The notes beneath the pieces are model-generated. The model did no database searches. It saw nothing but the letters and a program-made list of their open reading frames with translations, and was not told the DNA's origin. From Clostridia bacterium (GTDB lineage: Bacteria > Bacillota > DSM-521 > Neomoorellales > SLTJ01): a stretch of DNA of 64,000 nt. Below, piece by piece: positions 7,950 to 16,661 of this stretch. How positions within the stretch are numbered: position 1 is the stretch's first letter; each line of letters begins with the position of its first letter. The stretch is taken from contig SLTJ01000016.1 in assembly GCA_004347685.1 (NCBI GenBank), forward strand, positions 1 to 64,000. Reading direction: 5' to 3'. The translations under genes were made by a program, and so were the position numbers.

Positions 7950-8623
7950 TCAAGGTGGCCGTGGGGGCGGTGGAGGCGGCGGCAGCGGCAAGCCGGCAGG
8001 AAGTGGTTGTCATTGTGGATATTATTGATATGTCCACCACCCTGGAGAGTGCCATGGAAGCCGGCGCCACAGCCGTGTATGGCGCCGCTCCCTGGCCGCC
8101 GCCGGAATATTGCCGGGTCTGCCCCGAGGCTGTCGGACGGGCGGCCGGGCTGGAGGCCAGGGAACGCGGGAGCGGGGTGGTGGTCGTCGCTGAACCGCGT
8201 GCTGGCCCGGCCAGGGAGCGCCGCCGGCAGGCCGCCGGGGTGCTGGCCGGGTTGCGGCAGGCCGGGGCCGAGGTGGTGGCCGTGGTGCCGAATATGGGCA
8301 AGGAAACGGCCAGAGTGGCCGACTTTGAAGGCAAAGTGGTGGTGGCGGTAACGGCCGCGGGTGGGGTGGCCTTTGACGCTGCCTTTAACCAGGGTGGTAG
8401 GGTGGGGACTGCCACCGTGGCCCGCACCTTGCGCAGCCGGGGGAAGGAGCCGGCGCTGCGCGGGGCGGGGCGGGCCTGGGCCATGTCGGGTGAGGGAGAC
8501 AAGGGAATAACGGTGGTGGCTGCCGGTCCCGGCTGCCTGGAGGACCTGCTGGCCGCCCAGTACGTGGCCCAGTTGCTGTGGGATAGGTGGACGGCCGGTC
8601 TGAACCCTGGCGGGAGCGCATAA
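7946..8623 (+). CDS. ComB-like (2-phosphosulfolactate phosphatase family) protein
   Basis: A 225-aa protein whose start VVVIVDIIDMSTTLESAMEAG (about residues 20-40) resembles the ComB signature VVVIDVLRATST. It also has a GKVVVAVTAAGGVAF strand and a C-terminal GPGCLEDLLAAQYVAQ segment, as in the family. ComB hydrolyses 2-phosphosulfolactate in coenzyme M synthesis. In Firmicutes homologues of this family are of unknown substrate. The key residues are divergent (DIIDMSTT rather than DVLRATST), so the activity is not assigned. The TTG start overlaps the nudF stop and has GGAGGGG upstream. Confidence 0.5.
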   Translation: MIKVAVGAVEAAAAASRQEVVVIVDIIDMSTTLESAMEAGATAVYGAAPWPPPEYCRVCPEAVGRAAGLEARERGSGVVVVAEPRAGPARERRRQAAGVLAGLRQAGAEVVAVVPNMGKETARVADFEGKVVVAVTAAGGVAFDAAFNQGGRVGTATVARTLRSRGKEPALRGAGRAWAMSGEGDKGITVVAAGPGCLEDLLAAQYVAQLLWDRWTAGLNPGGSA

Positions 8624-8655
8624 AATTTACCAGCGCAGCCGCAGGGGGGAGAACG

Positions 8656-9279
8656 GTGAAAACCAGCTACCTGCTCCAGGCCCATTTCCGGGAAAAGGGC
8701 CGGCTTTACCTCCTGAACCTTATCATCCTTACCGCCGGCATCATGACCGGTGCCGTCTCGGTAAAGTTTTTGGGCCATGAAGCCCTGGCCGAACTTGCCG
8801 GCGACTTCGATGCCTTCCTGGCCGGTTCCGGGCAGTACGCCGGCAGCCAGGCCGAGGTGACCCGCCAGGCTCTGTACAACAACCTCCTGCTCTTGGGGGC
8901 CACTGGCTTCTTGGGGCTTACGGTGGCGGGCTTCCCCCTGATCCTGGCCCTAGTGGCCCTGCGGGGTTTCGCCCTCGGCTTCACCGTGGCTTTCCTGGTG
9001 CAGACCAGGGCTTTTTCCGGGATACTGATGGCTTTGTTGGCTGTCCTGCCCCAAAACTTGGTAAATATCCCGGTATTGCTCCTGGCCGGGGTGGCAGCCT
9101 ATTCCTTTTCCCTGGACTTGGTACGGGGCCGCCGGGACCCGCTGATGCCGCTGGGCAGGCGAATACTGCTGTATCTGGCCTTTTTCCTGGCCCTGGCCCC
9201 GGTTTCGGCTTCCGGTTCTCTGCTAGAGGCTTACCTGTCGCCCCGGGCCATCCAGTTGGTGATGCTTTATTTTAGGTAA
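8656..9279 (+). CDS. spoIIM: Stage II sporulation protein M
   Basis: A polytopic membrane protein of the SpoIIM family. With SpoIID and SpoIIP it forms the peptidoglycan-remodelling machine that drives engulfment, SpoIIM being the membrane anchor. About five hydrophobic segments are visible, with a first helix near residues 17-38 and an extended loop rich in Ala and Glu before the second. The GTG start at 8656 follows AGGGGGGAGA; an in-frame upstream ATG at 8587 lies inside the preceding gene. It is followed immediately by xerD, an order common in clostridia. Confidence 0.85.
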   Translation: MKTSYLLQAHFREKGRLYLLNLIILTAGIMTGAVSVKFLGHEALAELAGDFDAFLAGSGQYAGSQAEVTRQALYNNLLLLGATGFLGLTVAGFPLILALVALRGFALGFTVAFLVQTRAFSGILMALLAVLPQNLVNIPVLLLAGVAAYSFSLDLVRGRRDPLMPLGRRILLYLAFFLALAPVSASGSLLEAYLSPRAIQLVMLYFR

Positions 9280-9281
9280 AG

Positions 9282-10175
9282 GTGATGCCGGTGGATATTT
9301 GGGTAGATCAGTTTCTCCATTACCTGGCAGTAGAACGAGGGCTGGCCGACAACACCCTGGTATCCTATGCCCACGACCTGCGCGACTACGGCGAGTTTCT
9401 GGAACAGGAGCAGGTCCCACCGGACAAAGTCACGCCGATGGTGTTGATAGCTTATCTCGTCTCCCTGCAGAAGCAGGGTAAGTCCCAGGCAACCACGGCC
9501 CGGCACCTGGCGTCGCTACGTTCCTTTTATCATTTCTTGGTGGATGAAAAGATCCTCCCGGCCAGCCCGGCCGCCGAACTGGAAAGTCCCAGGCTTCCCC
9601 GCCGCCTGCCGCAGGTGTTGGAGGTGGAGGAGGTAACCCGGCTGCTGGAGCAGATTCAGGGGGATTCTCCCGCCTCGCTGCGGGACCGCGGGATGCTGGA
9701 GCTGGACTACGCCAGCGGCCTGCGGGTATCGGAGTTGATAGGCCTGGACCTGGGCGATTTGGATCTTCAGGCCGCTTACGTGCGGTGCATGGGCAAGGGC
9801 CGGAAAGAAAGGATCGTTCCCGTCGGTGGTCCGGCCTTACAATGGACAAGCCTTTACCTGCGGGAGGGGCGGCCTAAACTGCTCAAGGGCCACGCAGTCC
9901 GGGCCCTTTTTGTGAACCAGCGCGGCGGCCGGCTCACCCGGCAGGGTTTCTGGAAAATACTTAAGAAATATGCCCGCCAGGCCGGACTGGTAAAGAACAT
10001 CAGTCCGCACATCCTGCGCCATTCTTTTGCCACGCACCTGTTGCAGAACGGGGCTGACCTGCGGTCGGTGCAGGAACTGCTGGGGCACGCTGATATTTCC
10101 ACCACCCAGATTTATACCCACCTCAGCCGGGAAAAAATACACCAGGTTTATCGCCAGGCCCACCCACGCGCGTGA
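9282..10175 (+). CDS. xerD: Site-specific tyrosine recombinase XerD
   Basis: A 297-aa tyrosine recombinase acting with XerC (or a paralogue) at dif for chromosome-dimer resolution. The N-terminal SAM-like core-binding domain is at about residues 3-88. The catalytic domain shows the first Arg in YASGLRVSELIGL, the HILRHSFATHLL box (His and Arg), a His in LLGHADISTTQIYTH and the nucleophilic Tyr in QIYTH. A GTG and an ATG start lie next to each other (9282, 9285). Length is typical of XerD rather than of a phage integrase, and it is in a chromosomal housekeeping block. Confidence 0.93.
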   Translation: MMPVDIWVDQFLHYLAVERGLADNTLVSYAHDLRDYGEFLEQEQVPPDKVTPMVLIAYLVSLQKQGKSQATTARHLASLRSFYHFLVDEKILPASPAAELESPRLPRRLPQVLEVEEVTRLLEQIQGDSPASLRDRGMLELDYASGLRVSELIGLDLGDLDLQAAYVRCMGKGRKERIVPVGGPALQWTSLYLREGRPKLLKGHAVRALFVNQRGGRLTRQGFWKILKKYARQAGLVKNISPHILRHSFATHLLQNGADLRSVQELLGHADISTTQIYTHLSREKIHQVYRQAHPRA

Positions 10176-10320
10176 CCGGCTGAGGTAGGCCTCACCAGTC
10201 CTCAGGCCTGGCAAGTACCTAGCCGTAAGAAAGGATAGCGGCCGGATGGGCCTCCGGAAGCCGGGTCCCCTAATTTGGAGCCAATGTTATCCAAACGTTA
10301 CCAATGAAGGGAGCTTTTCA

Positions 10321-11502
10321 TTGACCGGAAAGAGAAGAGCCACCATTATCGTCCTGGATAGTGTAGGCGTGGGGGAGTTGCCAGACGCGGCCGCTTACGG
10401 GGACGTCGGCGCCAACACCCTGGCCCACACGGCGGCTGCCGTGGGCGGGCTGCACCTGCCCCACCTCGCGGCCATGGGGCTGGGGAGCATTATCCCGGTA
10501 GCCGGGGTGTCTCCAGCCACCGTACCCCGGGCCGCCTGGGGAAAAATGGCCGAAGTTTCGGCCGGTAAAGATACCACTACCGGTCACTGGGAGATCGCCG
10601 GCCTCATCTTAGACCGGCCCTTTCCGACTTATCCGCAGGGCTTTCCCCCCGAAGTTATCGAATCCTTTGAGCGGGCCGCCGGCCGCCAGATCCTGGGCAA
10701 CAAGCCGGCCTCCGGCACTGAGATCATCAAGGAACTGGGCGAGGAGCATATGCGTACCGGCCGGCCCATAGTTTATACCTCGGCCGACAGCGTCTTTCAG
10801 ATCGCAGCCCATGAAGAGGTTATTCCCCTGGAGCAGCTTTATGCGTATTGTCATATGTCCAGGGAGATCTTGAGGGGCGAGCACGGCGTGGGTCGGGTGA
10901 TCGCCAGGCCCTTTGTCGGGGAGCCGGGTTCCTTCGTGCGCACGGCCAACCGCCGGGATTTCTCCCTGCCACCCCCGCGGCCAACGCTTTTGGACGCGGT
11001 CAAGGCCGCCGGATTGGAAGTGGCCGGCGTGGGAAAAATTGAAGATATCTTTGCCGGCCGGGGTCTCACCCGGACCGTGCACACAGAAGATAACCAGGAC
11101 GGCATTGAGAAGACCATTGAGTTTATGACGGAAGACTTTGCCGGGCTGATTTTCACCAACCTGGTGGACTTTGACATGCGCTACGGGCACCGCAACGACC
11201 CTGAAGGCTATGCCCGGGCCCTCGAGGAGTTTGACGCCTTTGTGCCGCGATTACAGACCCTGACCGGCCCCGGCCAGTGGCTGGTAATCACCGCCGACCA
11301 CGGCTGTGACCCCACCACTCCCAGCACCGACCATTCCCGGGAATACGTACCCCTGCTGGTCTTCGGCCCGGAGGTTGCCGCCCGGGGCCTGGGAGTACGG
11401 GCCACCTTTGCCGATGTGGCGGCCAGCGTGGCCCATTTCCTGGGAGTACCGTGGGACGGCCCGGGAAACTCCTGGGAGGAAAGACCGGTGGATTCCGATT
11501 GA
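10321..11502 (+). CDS. deoB: Phosphopentomutase
   Basis: Interconverts ribose-1-phosphate or deoxyribose-1-phosphate and the 5-phosphates in nucleoside salvage. It is an alkaline-phosphatase-superfamily metalloenzyme. Family landmarks are [14 protein letters not shown] at the start, [10 protein letters not shown] (about residue 85), [29 protein letters not shown] and [13 protein letters not shown] at 10321 with GAAGGGAG upstream gives 393 aa, the usual length. A longer in-frame start at 10246 would add 25 non-conserved residues. It lies just upstream of a purine nucleoside phosphorylase gene, matching its role. Confidence 0.95.
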   Translation: MTGKRRATIIVLDSVGVGELPDAAAYGDVGANTLAHTAAAVGGLHLPHLAAMGLGSIIPVAGVSPATVPRAAWGKMAEVSAGKDTTTGHWEIAGLILDRPFPTYPQGFPPEVIESFERAAGRQILGNKPASGTEIIKELGEEHMRTGRPIVYTSADSVFQIAAHEEVIPLEQLYAYCHMSREILRGEHGVGRVIARPFVGEPGSFVRTANRRDFSLPPPRPTLLDAVKAAGLEVAGVGKIEDIFAGRGLTRTVHTEDNQDGIEKTIEFMTEDFAGLIFTNLVDFDMRYGHRNDPEGYARALEEFDAFVPRLQTLTGPGQWLVITADHGCDPTTPSTDHSREYVPLLVFGPEVAARGLGVRATFADVAASVAHFLGVPWDGPGNSWEERPVDSD

Positions 11503-11525
11503 ACACTATCCTGGGGGCGAATGAG

Positions 11526-12344
11526 GTGAATATTGGCGAGTGCTTGGCGGAGACTGCGACCTACCTAGCTCCCCGTCTGGGAATCTCTCCGGAGATAGGT
11601 ATCATCCTGGGCTCGGGCCTGGGGCTGCTGGCCGAAGCGGTTGAGGGGGCCGTACGCATTCCGTACGGCGATATCCCGCATTTCCCTCACCCTACGGTAG
11701 CCGGCCATGCCGGTAACCTGGTGGCCGGCCTTCTCGCCGGCCAGCCAGTGCTGGTGTGGCAGGGCCGGTTCCACTATTACGAAGGCCACGGGCTGGAGCA
11801 GGTGACCTACCCGGTGCGGGTCATGCAGAAGCTGGGGGTAAGGCGCTTGGTGGTCACCAATGCCGCTGGGGCGGTGAACCCCCTTTTCCAGCCCGGGGAA
11901 ACAATGATCATCACCGACCACCTCAACCTCATGGGCCACAACCCTTTGCGGGGGCCAAACCTGGAGGAACTTGGACCCCGTTTTCCCGACCTGGCTGCCG
12001 CCTACGACCCCCGCTTGCGGGAACTGGCCCGGCAGGCGGCCGCGGAGTTCGGGTTGGCAGTACGCGAAGGAATTTACGCCGCCCTCCCCGGGCCCAGCTA
12101 CGAAACCCCGGCCGAGATCCGCATGCTCCAGCGCCTGGGGGCCGACGCCGTGGGCATGTCCACCGTACCCGAAGTCATCGTCGCCCGCCACGGCGGCCAG
12201 AGAGTCCTTGGCCTCTCCTGCATCACCAACCAGGCCGCCGGGGTGGCGGGACATGCGGTCAGCCACGCCGAAGTGGTCGAGGTAGCCAGCCGGGCCAGCC
12301 GGGACCTGGCCCGCCTGATCAAGGGGGTGCTGGCCGCGGTGTGA
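11526..12344 (+). CDS. Purine nucleoside phosphorylase (trimeric type)
   Basis: Phosphorolysis of purine nucleosides to free base and (deoxy)ribose-1-phosphate, which DeoB then converts. Visible motifs are GIILGSGLG (phosphate loop), FPHPTVAGHAGNL, WQGRFHYYEGH, VTNAAGAVNP, GPSYETPAEIRML and VGMSTVPEVIVARH. The GTG at 11526 gives 272 aa, the usual family size. A TTG at 11499, overlapping the deoB stop as TTGA, is an in-frame alternative. The product is of the PunA/DeoD-II class; the exact symbol is left open. Confidence 0.92.
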   Translation: MNIGECLAETATYLAPRLGISPEIGIILGSGLGLLAEAVEGAVRIPYGDIPHFPHPTVAGHAGNLVAGLLAGQPVLVWQGRFHYYEGHGLEQVTYPVRVMQKLGVRRLVVTNAAGAVNPLFQPGETMIITDHLNLMGHNPLRGPNLEELGPRFPDLAAAYDPRLRELARQAAAEFGLAVREGIYAALPGPSYETPAEIRMLQRLGADAVGMSTVPEVIVARHGGQRVLGLSCITNQAAGVAGHAVSHAEVVEVASRASRDLARLIKGVLAAV

Positions 12345-12459
12345 TTGCCGGACAATAGCTACGGCTGCTGGCAGGTTGTAGTCTTGCGGAATGCGGGTCA
12401 TTGACGGCTGGTAACGGAAGGTTGTAGAATAACAGTAAAAGACCGGGGAGGTATGCTCC

Positions 12460-12752
12460 ATGGGTCAGCCCCAGCCGCCGGCCGGGGAAATTATCCTCAC
12501 CTACGGATCTGGTGGTGGAGATCTTTTCTCCCAGCACCTCCCAGACTGACCGTTTGGTCAAGGCGCAGATTTATGCCCGGCATGGCGTAAGCTACTACTG
12601 GCTGCTGGACCCGGATAAGGAGGAACTGGAAGACTACGTCTCGCAGAACGGCACCTTACTTTCTGCTTGCCAAAGACAACATAGAGGTGCGTTGCCACGT
12701 GCCCGTACTGGTCTGGACTGCTCAAGTAGTCAACGTCTACAAGCGGAGGTGA
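12460..12752 (+). pseudogene. Decayed Uma2-family (DUF820) nuclease gene
   Basis: The middle frame encodes DLVVEIFSPSTSQTDR and KAQIYARHGVSYYWLLDPDKEELE, matching the Uma2 core seen intact at 36307-36885. The N-terminal part (MGQPQPPAGEII) and the C-terminal tail (FLLAKDNIEVRCHVPVLVW, then VVNVYKRR and TGA at 12750) are in other frames. At least two frameshifts and an N-terminal deletion are needed to explain this. It is a dead accessory gene between nucleoside-salvage genes. Confidence 0.7.
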
Positions 12753-12756
12753 GGTT

Positions 12757-13386
12757 TTGTTTTTCTTAGGCCCTTTTTTACTGCTCCTACCGCTTTTATT
12801 CTTTATGCTCATGGTTAACATTTTTACCTTCTCCCTGGCCAAGCTGGGCCTTTCTCCAGTAGGGGCTATTTTCCTGCTCTGGGCCTCTCTAATCGGCAGC
12901 GTGATTAATATTCCCCTTTCCCGGGAGCGGGTGCTGGTGAAGCAACCTCAGCCCTTTTTCTTTTTCAACCATCCCCCGGTTGTGCAGGAACGCGTGATCT
13001 GCATCAACGTAGGCGGGGCCGTAATCCCCCTCATTTTTTCTCTCTACCTGCTTTTCGCTCGCGCGCCCCTCTGGCCCACCTCGGTTGGGATAACCGTCGT
13101 GGCCTTGGTGACCAAGATACTGGCCCGGCCGGTGCCGGGGGTCGGTATCTCCCTGCCTGCTTTCATCCCCCCGCTGGTGGCTGCAGCGGTGGCCATCCTG
13201 ATCGGCGGCCCCCATGCCCCTCCCGTAGGTTACATTTCCGGTGCTTTAGGCACCCTGATCGGGGCGGATCTCCTCAACTGGCGGGCCATCCGCAGCCTCG
13301 GCGCCCAGGTGGTAAGCATCGGCGGCGCCGGGGTGTTCGACGGCATTTTCCTGGTGAGCATCGTGGCCGCCTTCCTCAGTTGGTGA
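12757..13386 (+). CDS. DUF1614 family membrane protein
   Basis: A 209-aa protein with about six to seven hydrophobic segments, beginning FFLGPFLLLLPLLFFML. Conserved-looking stretches in the C-terminal half are AFIPPLVAAA, GYISGALGTLIGADLLN and GGAGVFDGIFLV. These fit the DUF1614 family, whose function is unknown. The start is TTG at 12757 with GGAGG (12746-12750) at a 6-nt spacing. That site lies within the remnant of the preceding Uma2 pseudogene. Confidence 0.7.
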   Translation: MFFLGPFLLLLPLLFFMLMVNIFTFSLAKLGLSPVGAIFLLWASLIGSVINIPLSRERVLVKQPQPFFFFNHPPVVQERVICINVGGAVIPLIFSLYLLFARAPLWPTSVGITVVALVTKILARPVPGVGISLPAFIPPLVAAAVAILIGGPHAPPVGYISGALGTLIGADLLNWRAIRSLGAQVVSIGGAGVFDGIFLVSIVAAFLSW

Positions 13387-13532
13387 TTCCCCAGGTTAAT
13401 AGGCCGTTGGGGCGATACGAATAGCCTTTTAGGTGATGGATTTAGTCTGATATGAGAATGGCCTTACAACGGGCAGAACCAGCAATTGGCTGCGGTTACC
13501 TGGGGTTGAGTTTTGTTCGGGGAGGTTTTCGG

Positions 13533-14858
13533 TTGCGCGCGGTAGACATCATTGAGAAGAAGAAGCAGGGGCGGGAGCTGGTGCCGGAGGAGATCGCTTT
13601 CTTGGTAGAGGGGTATGTGCAGGGAGAAATCCCGGACTACCAGGTGGCGGCCTGGCTGATGGCGGTTTGCCTGCGGGGAATGGGTTCAGTCGAGACGGCG
13701 GCCTTGACCCAAAGCCTGGTGCATTCCGGGGAAGTCCTGGACTTAAGCTCCATCCCCGGCGTCAAGGTGGACAAGCACAGTACCGGCGGGGTGGGGGACA
13801 AGACGACTCTGGTGCTGGCACCCCTCCTGGCCAGCGCCGGCCTGACGGTGGTAAAGATGTCGGGACGCAGCCTGGGCTTTACCGGCGGCACCATTGACAA
13901 GCTGGAGGCCATCCCGGGGATCCGCACCCGGATGTCCTGGGAGGAAGTGGTAGCCCAGGCCCGGCGGGTGGGGGTGGTGGTCGTGGGCCAGTCGGAGAAT
14001 CTGGTGCCGGCGGATAAGAAGCTCTACGCCCTACGGGACGCCACGGCCACGGTGGACAGCGTGCCCCTGATCGCGGCCAGTGTCATGAGCAAGAAGATCG
14101 CCGCCGGGGCTGGGGCTATGGTCCTGGACGTGAAGGTAGGGGACGGGGCCTTTATGCGGACCGAGGCGGAGGCCCAAGAGCTGGCGAAAGTCATGGTGCA
14201 CCTGGGCCGCGAGGCCGGACGCCAGGTGGCGGTCCTGCTCACCTCCATGGACGAGCCCTTGGGGACGGCCGTGGGCAATGCCTTGGAGGTGGCTGAGGCG
14301 GTGGAAACCCTCCAGGGCCGGGGGCCGGACGACCTGCGGGCACTCTGCCTGGAACTGGGGGCCACCCTGCTGGGATTAACCGGTAGGGCAGTCAGCCTGG
14401 ACGAGGGGCGGGGGGTACTGGCCGGGCTCCTGGACAGTGGGGCCGCCTGGGACAAATACCGGGAATGGGTGGGAGCCCAGGGCGGCGACCCAGACCCAGC
14501 AGCCCTGCCGGCGGCGCCCGTACGCCAGCCCTTTCCGGCGCCCGCCACCGGCTACGTGCGGGAGATCAGGTCCCGCCTGGTGGGCCAGGCCGCGGGTTTG
14601 CTGGGCGCCGGCCGGGGGCGGCTGGATGAGGTACCCGACCCGGCGGCCGGGATTGTCCTGGCGGTGAAAAGAGGCGATCGGGTGGAGGAGGGCCAGCCCC
14701 TGGGTTACTTGCATACCCGCCGGCTGAAAACCCTGCCTGAGGCCACGGAAATGGTGCGGTGCGCCTTTGCCATCGGTCCCACGGCCCCGGAGCCCCAGGC
14801 CCTGGTACGTGGCCGGGTAGGAGCAGACGCCTCTGGTGAAGGATTTGGCGCGGGGTAA
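13533..14858 (+). CDS. pdp: Pyrimidine-nucleoside phosphorylase
   Basis: Phosphorolysis of uridine or thymidine in nucleoside salvage, functionally linked to deoB and the purine phosphorylase upstream. The glycosyltransferase-3 family layout is clear. The alpha domain begins MRAVDIIEKKKQG. The phosphate and nucleoside motif is KHSTGGVGDKTT followed by KMSGRSLGFTGGTIDKLEA (about residues 80-125). The C-terminal PYNP domain runs to ALVRGRVG. TTG at 13533 with GGGGAGG 7 nt upstream gives 441 aa, typical length. The longer in-frame start at 13452 adds an unconserved extension. Confidence 0.92.
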   Translation: MRAVDIIEKKKQGRELVPEEIAFLVEGYVQGEIPDYQVAAWLMAVCLRGMGSVETAALTQSLVHSGEVLDLSSIPGVKVDKHSTGGVGDKTTLVLAPLLASAGLTVVKMSGRSLGFTGGTIDKLEAIPGIRTRMSWEEVVAQARRVGVVVVGQSENLVPADKKLYALRDATATVDSVPLIAASVMSKKIAAGAGAMVLDVKVGDGAFMRTEAEAQELAKVMVHLGREAGRQVAVLLTSMDEPLGTAVGNALEVAEAVETLQGRGPDDLRALCLELGATLLGLTGRAVSLDEGRGVLAGLLDSGAAWDKYREWVGAQGGDPDPAALPAAPVRQPFPAPATGYVREIRSRLVGQAAGLLGAGRGRLDEVPDPAAGIVLAVKRGDRVEEGQPLGYLHTRRLKTLPEATEMVRCAFAIGPTAPEPQALVRGRVGADASGEGFGAG

Positions 14859-15032
14859 TTTCTGACCCCTCGATCTTCTCCAACTCGCCCTGCGTTGTTT
14901 ACTTGATACCGTCAAGGGTTTAGAGGGCCATGGTGGTTTTTCCTGGGGCAAGGCCATTGAGTTTCCCTCAGTGATTATAAATAACATGGTCAGGTATGGA
15001 GTGGCGAACCAGTTTTTGCCTTGGCTCCACCC

Positions 15033-15061
15033 GCATAATTTACCCGGTCTGGCCCATATTA
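15033..15061 (+). promoter_or_regulatory. Candidate sigma-G (forespore) promoter of dacF
   Basis: GCATA (15033-15037) fits the -35 GHATR. After 17 nt, CATATTA (15055-15061) fits the -10 CATNHTA. It lies 40 nt upstream of the dacF start. In B. subtilis dacF is transcribed by forespore sigma factors, in agreement. Nothing else was recognised in the 242-nt gap 14859-15100. Confidence 0.5.
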
Positions 15062-15100
15062 ACCCCGAGGCCATTTCTCGAAGTGAAAGGGGATATCGTC

Positions 15101-16273
15101 TTGCTGCGCCAGGCGGGGAGCAGAATCGTTGTTACTGTTATCATTGCCGTCACCGTGCTATGGGCCGCGGCTCCCGGTCGGGTGGCCCTGGCGGCCACCC
15201 TGGAAGTGAAGGCCAAGGGAGCCATCCTCATGGAAGCGGATACCGGACAGGTGTTGTGGGAGCAGAATGCCGATGCTCGCCTGTATCCGGCCAGCATGAC
15301 CAAGATCATGACCATGATCCTGGTGCTGGAGGCGGTGGAGCAAGGGCGCTTGAGCCTCAACGACGAGGTGGTGGCCAGCGAGCGGGCGGCCAGCTTCGGC
15401 GGCACCCAGGTCTGGCTGGAGCCGGGCGAGAAATTTACGGTGGAAGAATTGCTGAAAGCCGTGGCCGTGGGTTCGGCCAACGATGCTTCGGTCGCCCTGG
15501 CGGAGCACCTGGCCGGGTCTGAGGAAGCCTTTGTGGAGAAGATGAACGAAAAGGCCCGGGCCATCGGTGCCACCAATACCCATTTTACCAATTCTCACGG
15601 TCTGCATGACCCGGATCTCTCCACCACTCCCCGGGATATGGCCATCGTGGCCCGCTACGGTCTGCGTTTCCCCCAACTGCTGGAGCTGACTTCCATGAAA
15701 GAGTACACTTTCCGGGAAGACCCAAAGCTGGTCCTGTATAACACCAACAAGCTGCTCTGGTCGTATGCCGGGGTGGACGGAATCAAAACCGGCACCACCT
15801 CTGAAGCCGGGCGCAATTTGTGCGCCACGGCCAAACGCGACGGCCTGCGGCTCATTTCCGTGGTCATGGGCTCGGATGTCCCCAAGGGAAACTTTTCCGA
15901 GAGCACAAAGGTATTGAGTTACGGATTTGCCAGCTACGAGTTCCGGGAGTTTTTCCCGGCCGGGGCCGTGGTAGGGGAACCGAAGGTGGATAAGGGACAG
16001 GTAGACAAGGTCCCGGTGATCGCCGAGCGCCGGGTAGGCGCGGTAATCCCCAAGGGGCAGAAGGAAGGGGTCCAACTAGAGCTGCAGTTTCCGGACCAGG
16101 CCCGAGCCCCCCTGCCGGCGGGCATGCCCCTGGGACAGGCCGTGGTGAAACAAGGGGATCGGGAACTTGACCGCGTCACCCTGCTGGTGGCGGAGGAAGT
16201 GCCTAAGGCTACTCTCTGGCAGGAAATGGGCAAAGTCCTTACCAGTACCTTTACTATTTCCCCCGATGCTTGA
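15101..16273 (+). CDS. dacF: D-alanyl-D-alanine carboxypeptidase (DacF-like)
   Basis: A secreted low-molecular-weight penicillin-binding protein that trims the terminal D-Ala from peptidoglycan stem peptides. It has an N-terminal signal peptide (residues about 1-30, ending near VALAA). The S11 peptidase domain shows all three active-site motifs: SMTK (in YPASMTKIM), SAN (in VGSANDAS) and KTG (in GIKTGTTSEAG). The C-terminal PBP5-type beta domain starts at about residue 285. TTG at 15101 follows AAGGGGAT; the longer frame start at 14996 would place 35 odd residues before the signal peptide. Placement beside spore genes and the sigma-G-like promoter suggest a spore-cortex role. Confidence 0.9.
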   Translation: MLRQAGSRIVVTVIIAVTVLWAAAPGRVALAATLEVKAKGAILMEADTGQVLWEQNADARLYPASMTKIMTMILVLEAVEQGRLSLNDEVVASERAASFGGTQVWLEPGEKFTVEELLKAVAVGSANDASVALAEHLAGSEEAFVEKMNEKARAIGATNTHFTNSHGLHDPDLSTTPRDMAIVARYGLRFPQLLELTSMKEYTFREDPKLVLYNTNKLLWSYAGVDGIKTGTTSEAGRNLCATAKRDGLRLISVVMGSDVPKGNFSESTKVLSYGFASYEFREFFPAGAVVGEPKVDKGQVDKVPVIAERRVGAVIPKGQKEGVQLELQFPDQARAPLPAGMPLGQAVVKQGDRELDRVTLLVAEEVPKATLWQEMGKVLTSTFTISPDA

Positions 16274-16304
16274 CAGAACAGGCTTCTAACCCTACCGTGG
16301 TCAG

Positions 16305-16341
16305 AGCTTCAGGAGCAAGCCTTCCTGAAGCTTTCTTGTTT
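16305..16341 (+). terminator. Rho-independent terminator after dacF
   Basis: AGCTTCAGGA pairs with TCCTGAAGCT across an 8-nt loop and is followed by a T-rich tail (ttcttgttt). It closes the dacF unit and separates it from the downstream toxin-antitoxin pair. Confidence 0.8.
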
Positions 16342-16344
16342 CAC

Positions 16345-16373
16345 TTGACTTTTGTGGGCTGATGATGTATTAG
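16345..16373 (+). promoter_or_regulatory. Candidate sigma-A promoter of the VapBC-like pair
   Basis: TTGACT (16345-16350) and TATTAG (16368-16373) are spaced by 17 nt, just after the dacF terminator and about 30 nt upstream of the antitoxin start. Confidence 0.5.
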
Positions 16374-16403
16374 TATCTAGAGGTATATATGGAGGTGTAA
16401 CCT

Positions 16404-16661
16404 TTGGCCCTGGCAAAAAAAGTGATGGTGCTTTTTGATCCGCAGGAATATAAAAGGGTGGAAAGGCGCGCCGCGCTCAAAGGTATTTCGGTGGGGAGAT
16501 TTATCCGGGAAGCAGTGGAAAAGGCCTTGGCTGAAGAAAAAGAGCCGCCTGAGGCTATCAGGCTGGCTGCGGCCCGGCGGCTGATTGAGGCCCAAGAGCC
16601 AGTAATCGAGTGGGAGGAGTTGGAACGCCGCCTGGAACGGGGGCACCTATCAGATGGCTGA
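16404..16661 (+). CDS. Ribbon-helix-helix type antitoxin (VapB-like)
   Basis: An 85-aa basic protein with a predicted N-terminal strand (KKVMVLFDPQEYKRVERRA) followed by helices (GISVGRFIREAVEKAL), as in ribbon-helix-helix regulators. Its C-terminal tail is acidic and helical, suited to bind a toxin. It starts at TTG 16404 after GGAGGTG and overlaps the PIN-domain gene by 8 nt. The pair therefore forms a typical type II toxin-antitoxin operon, probably autoregulated at the promoter just upstream. Confidence 0.75.
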   Translation: MALAKKVMVLFDPQEYKRVERRAALKGISVGRFIREAVEKALAEEKEPPEAIRLAAARRLIEAQEPVIEWEELERRLERGHLSDG

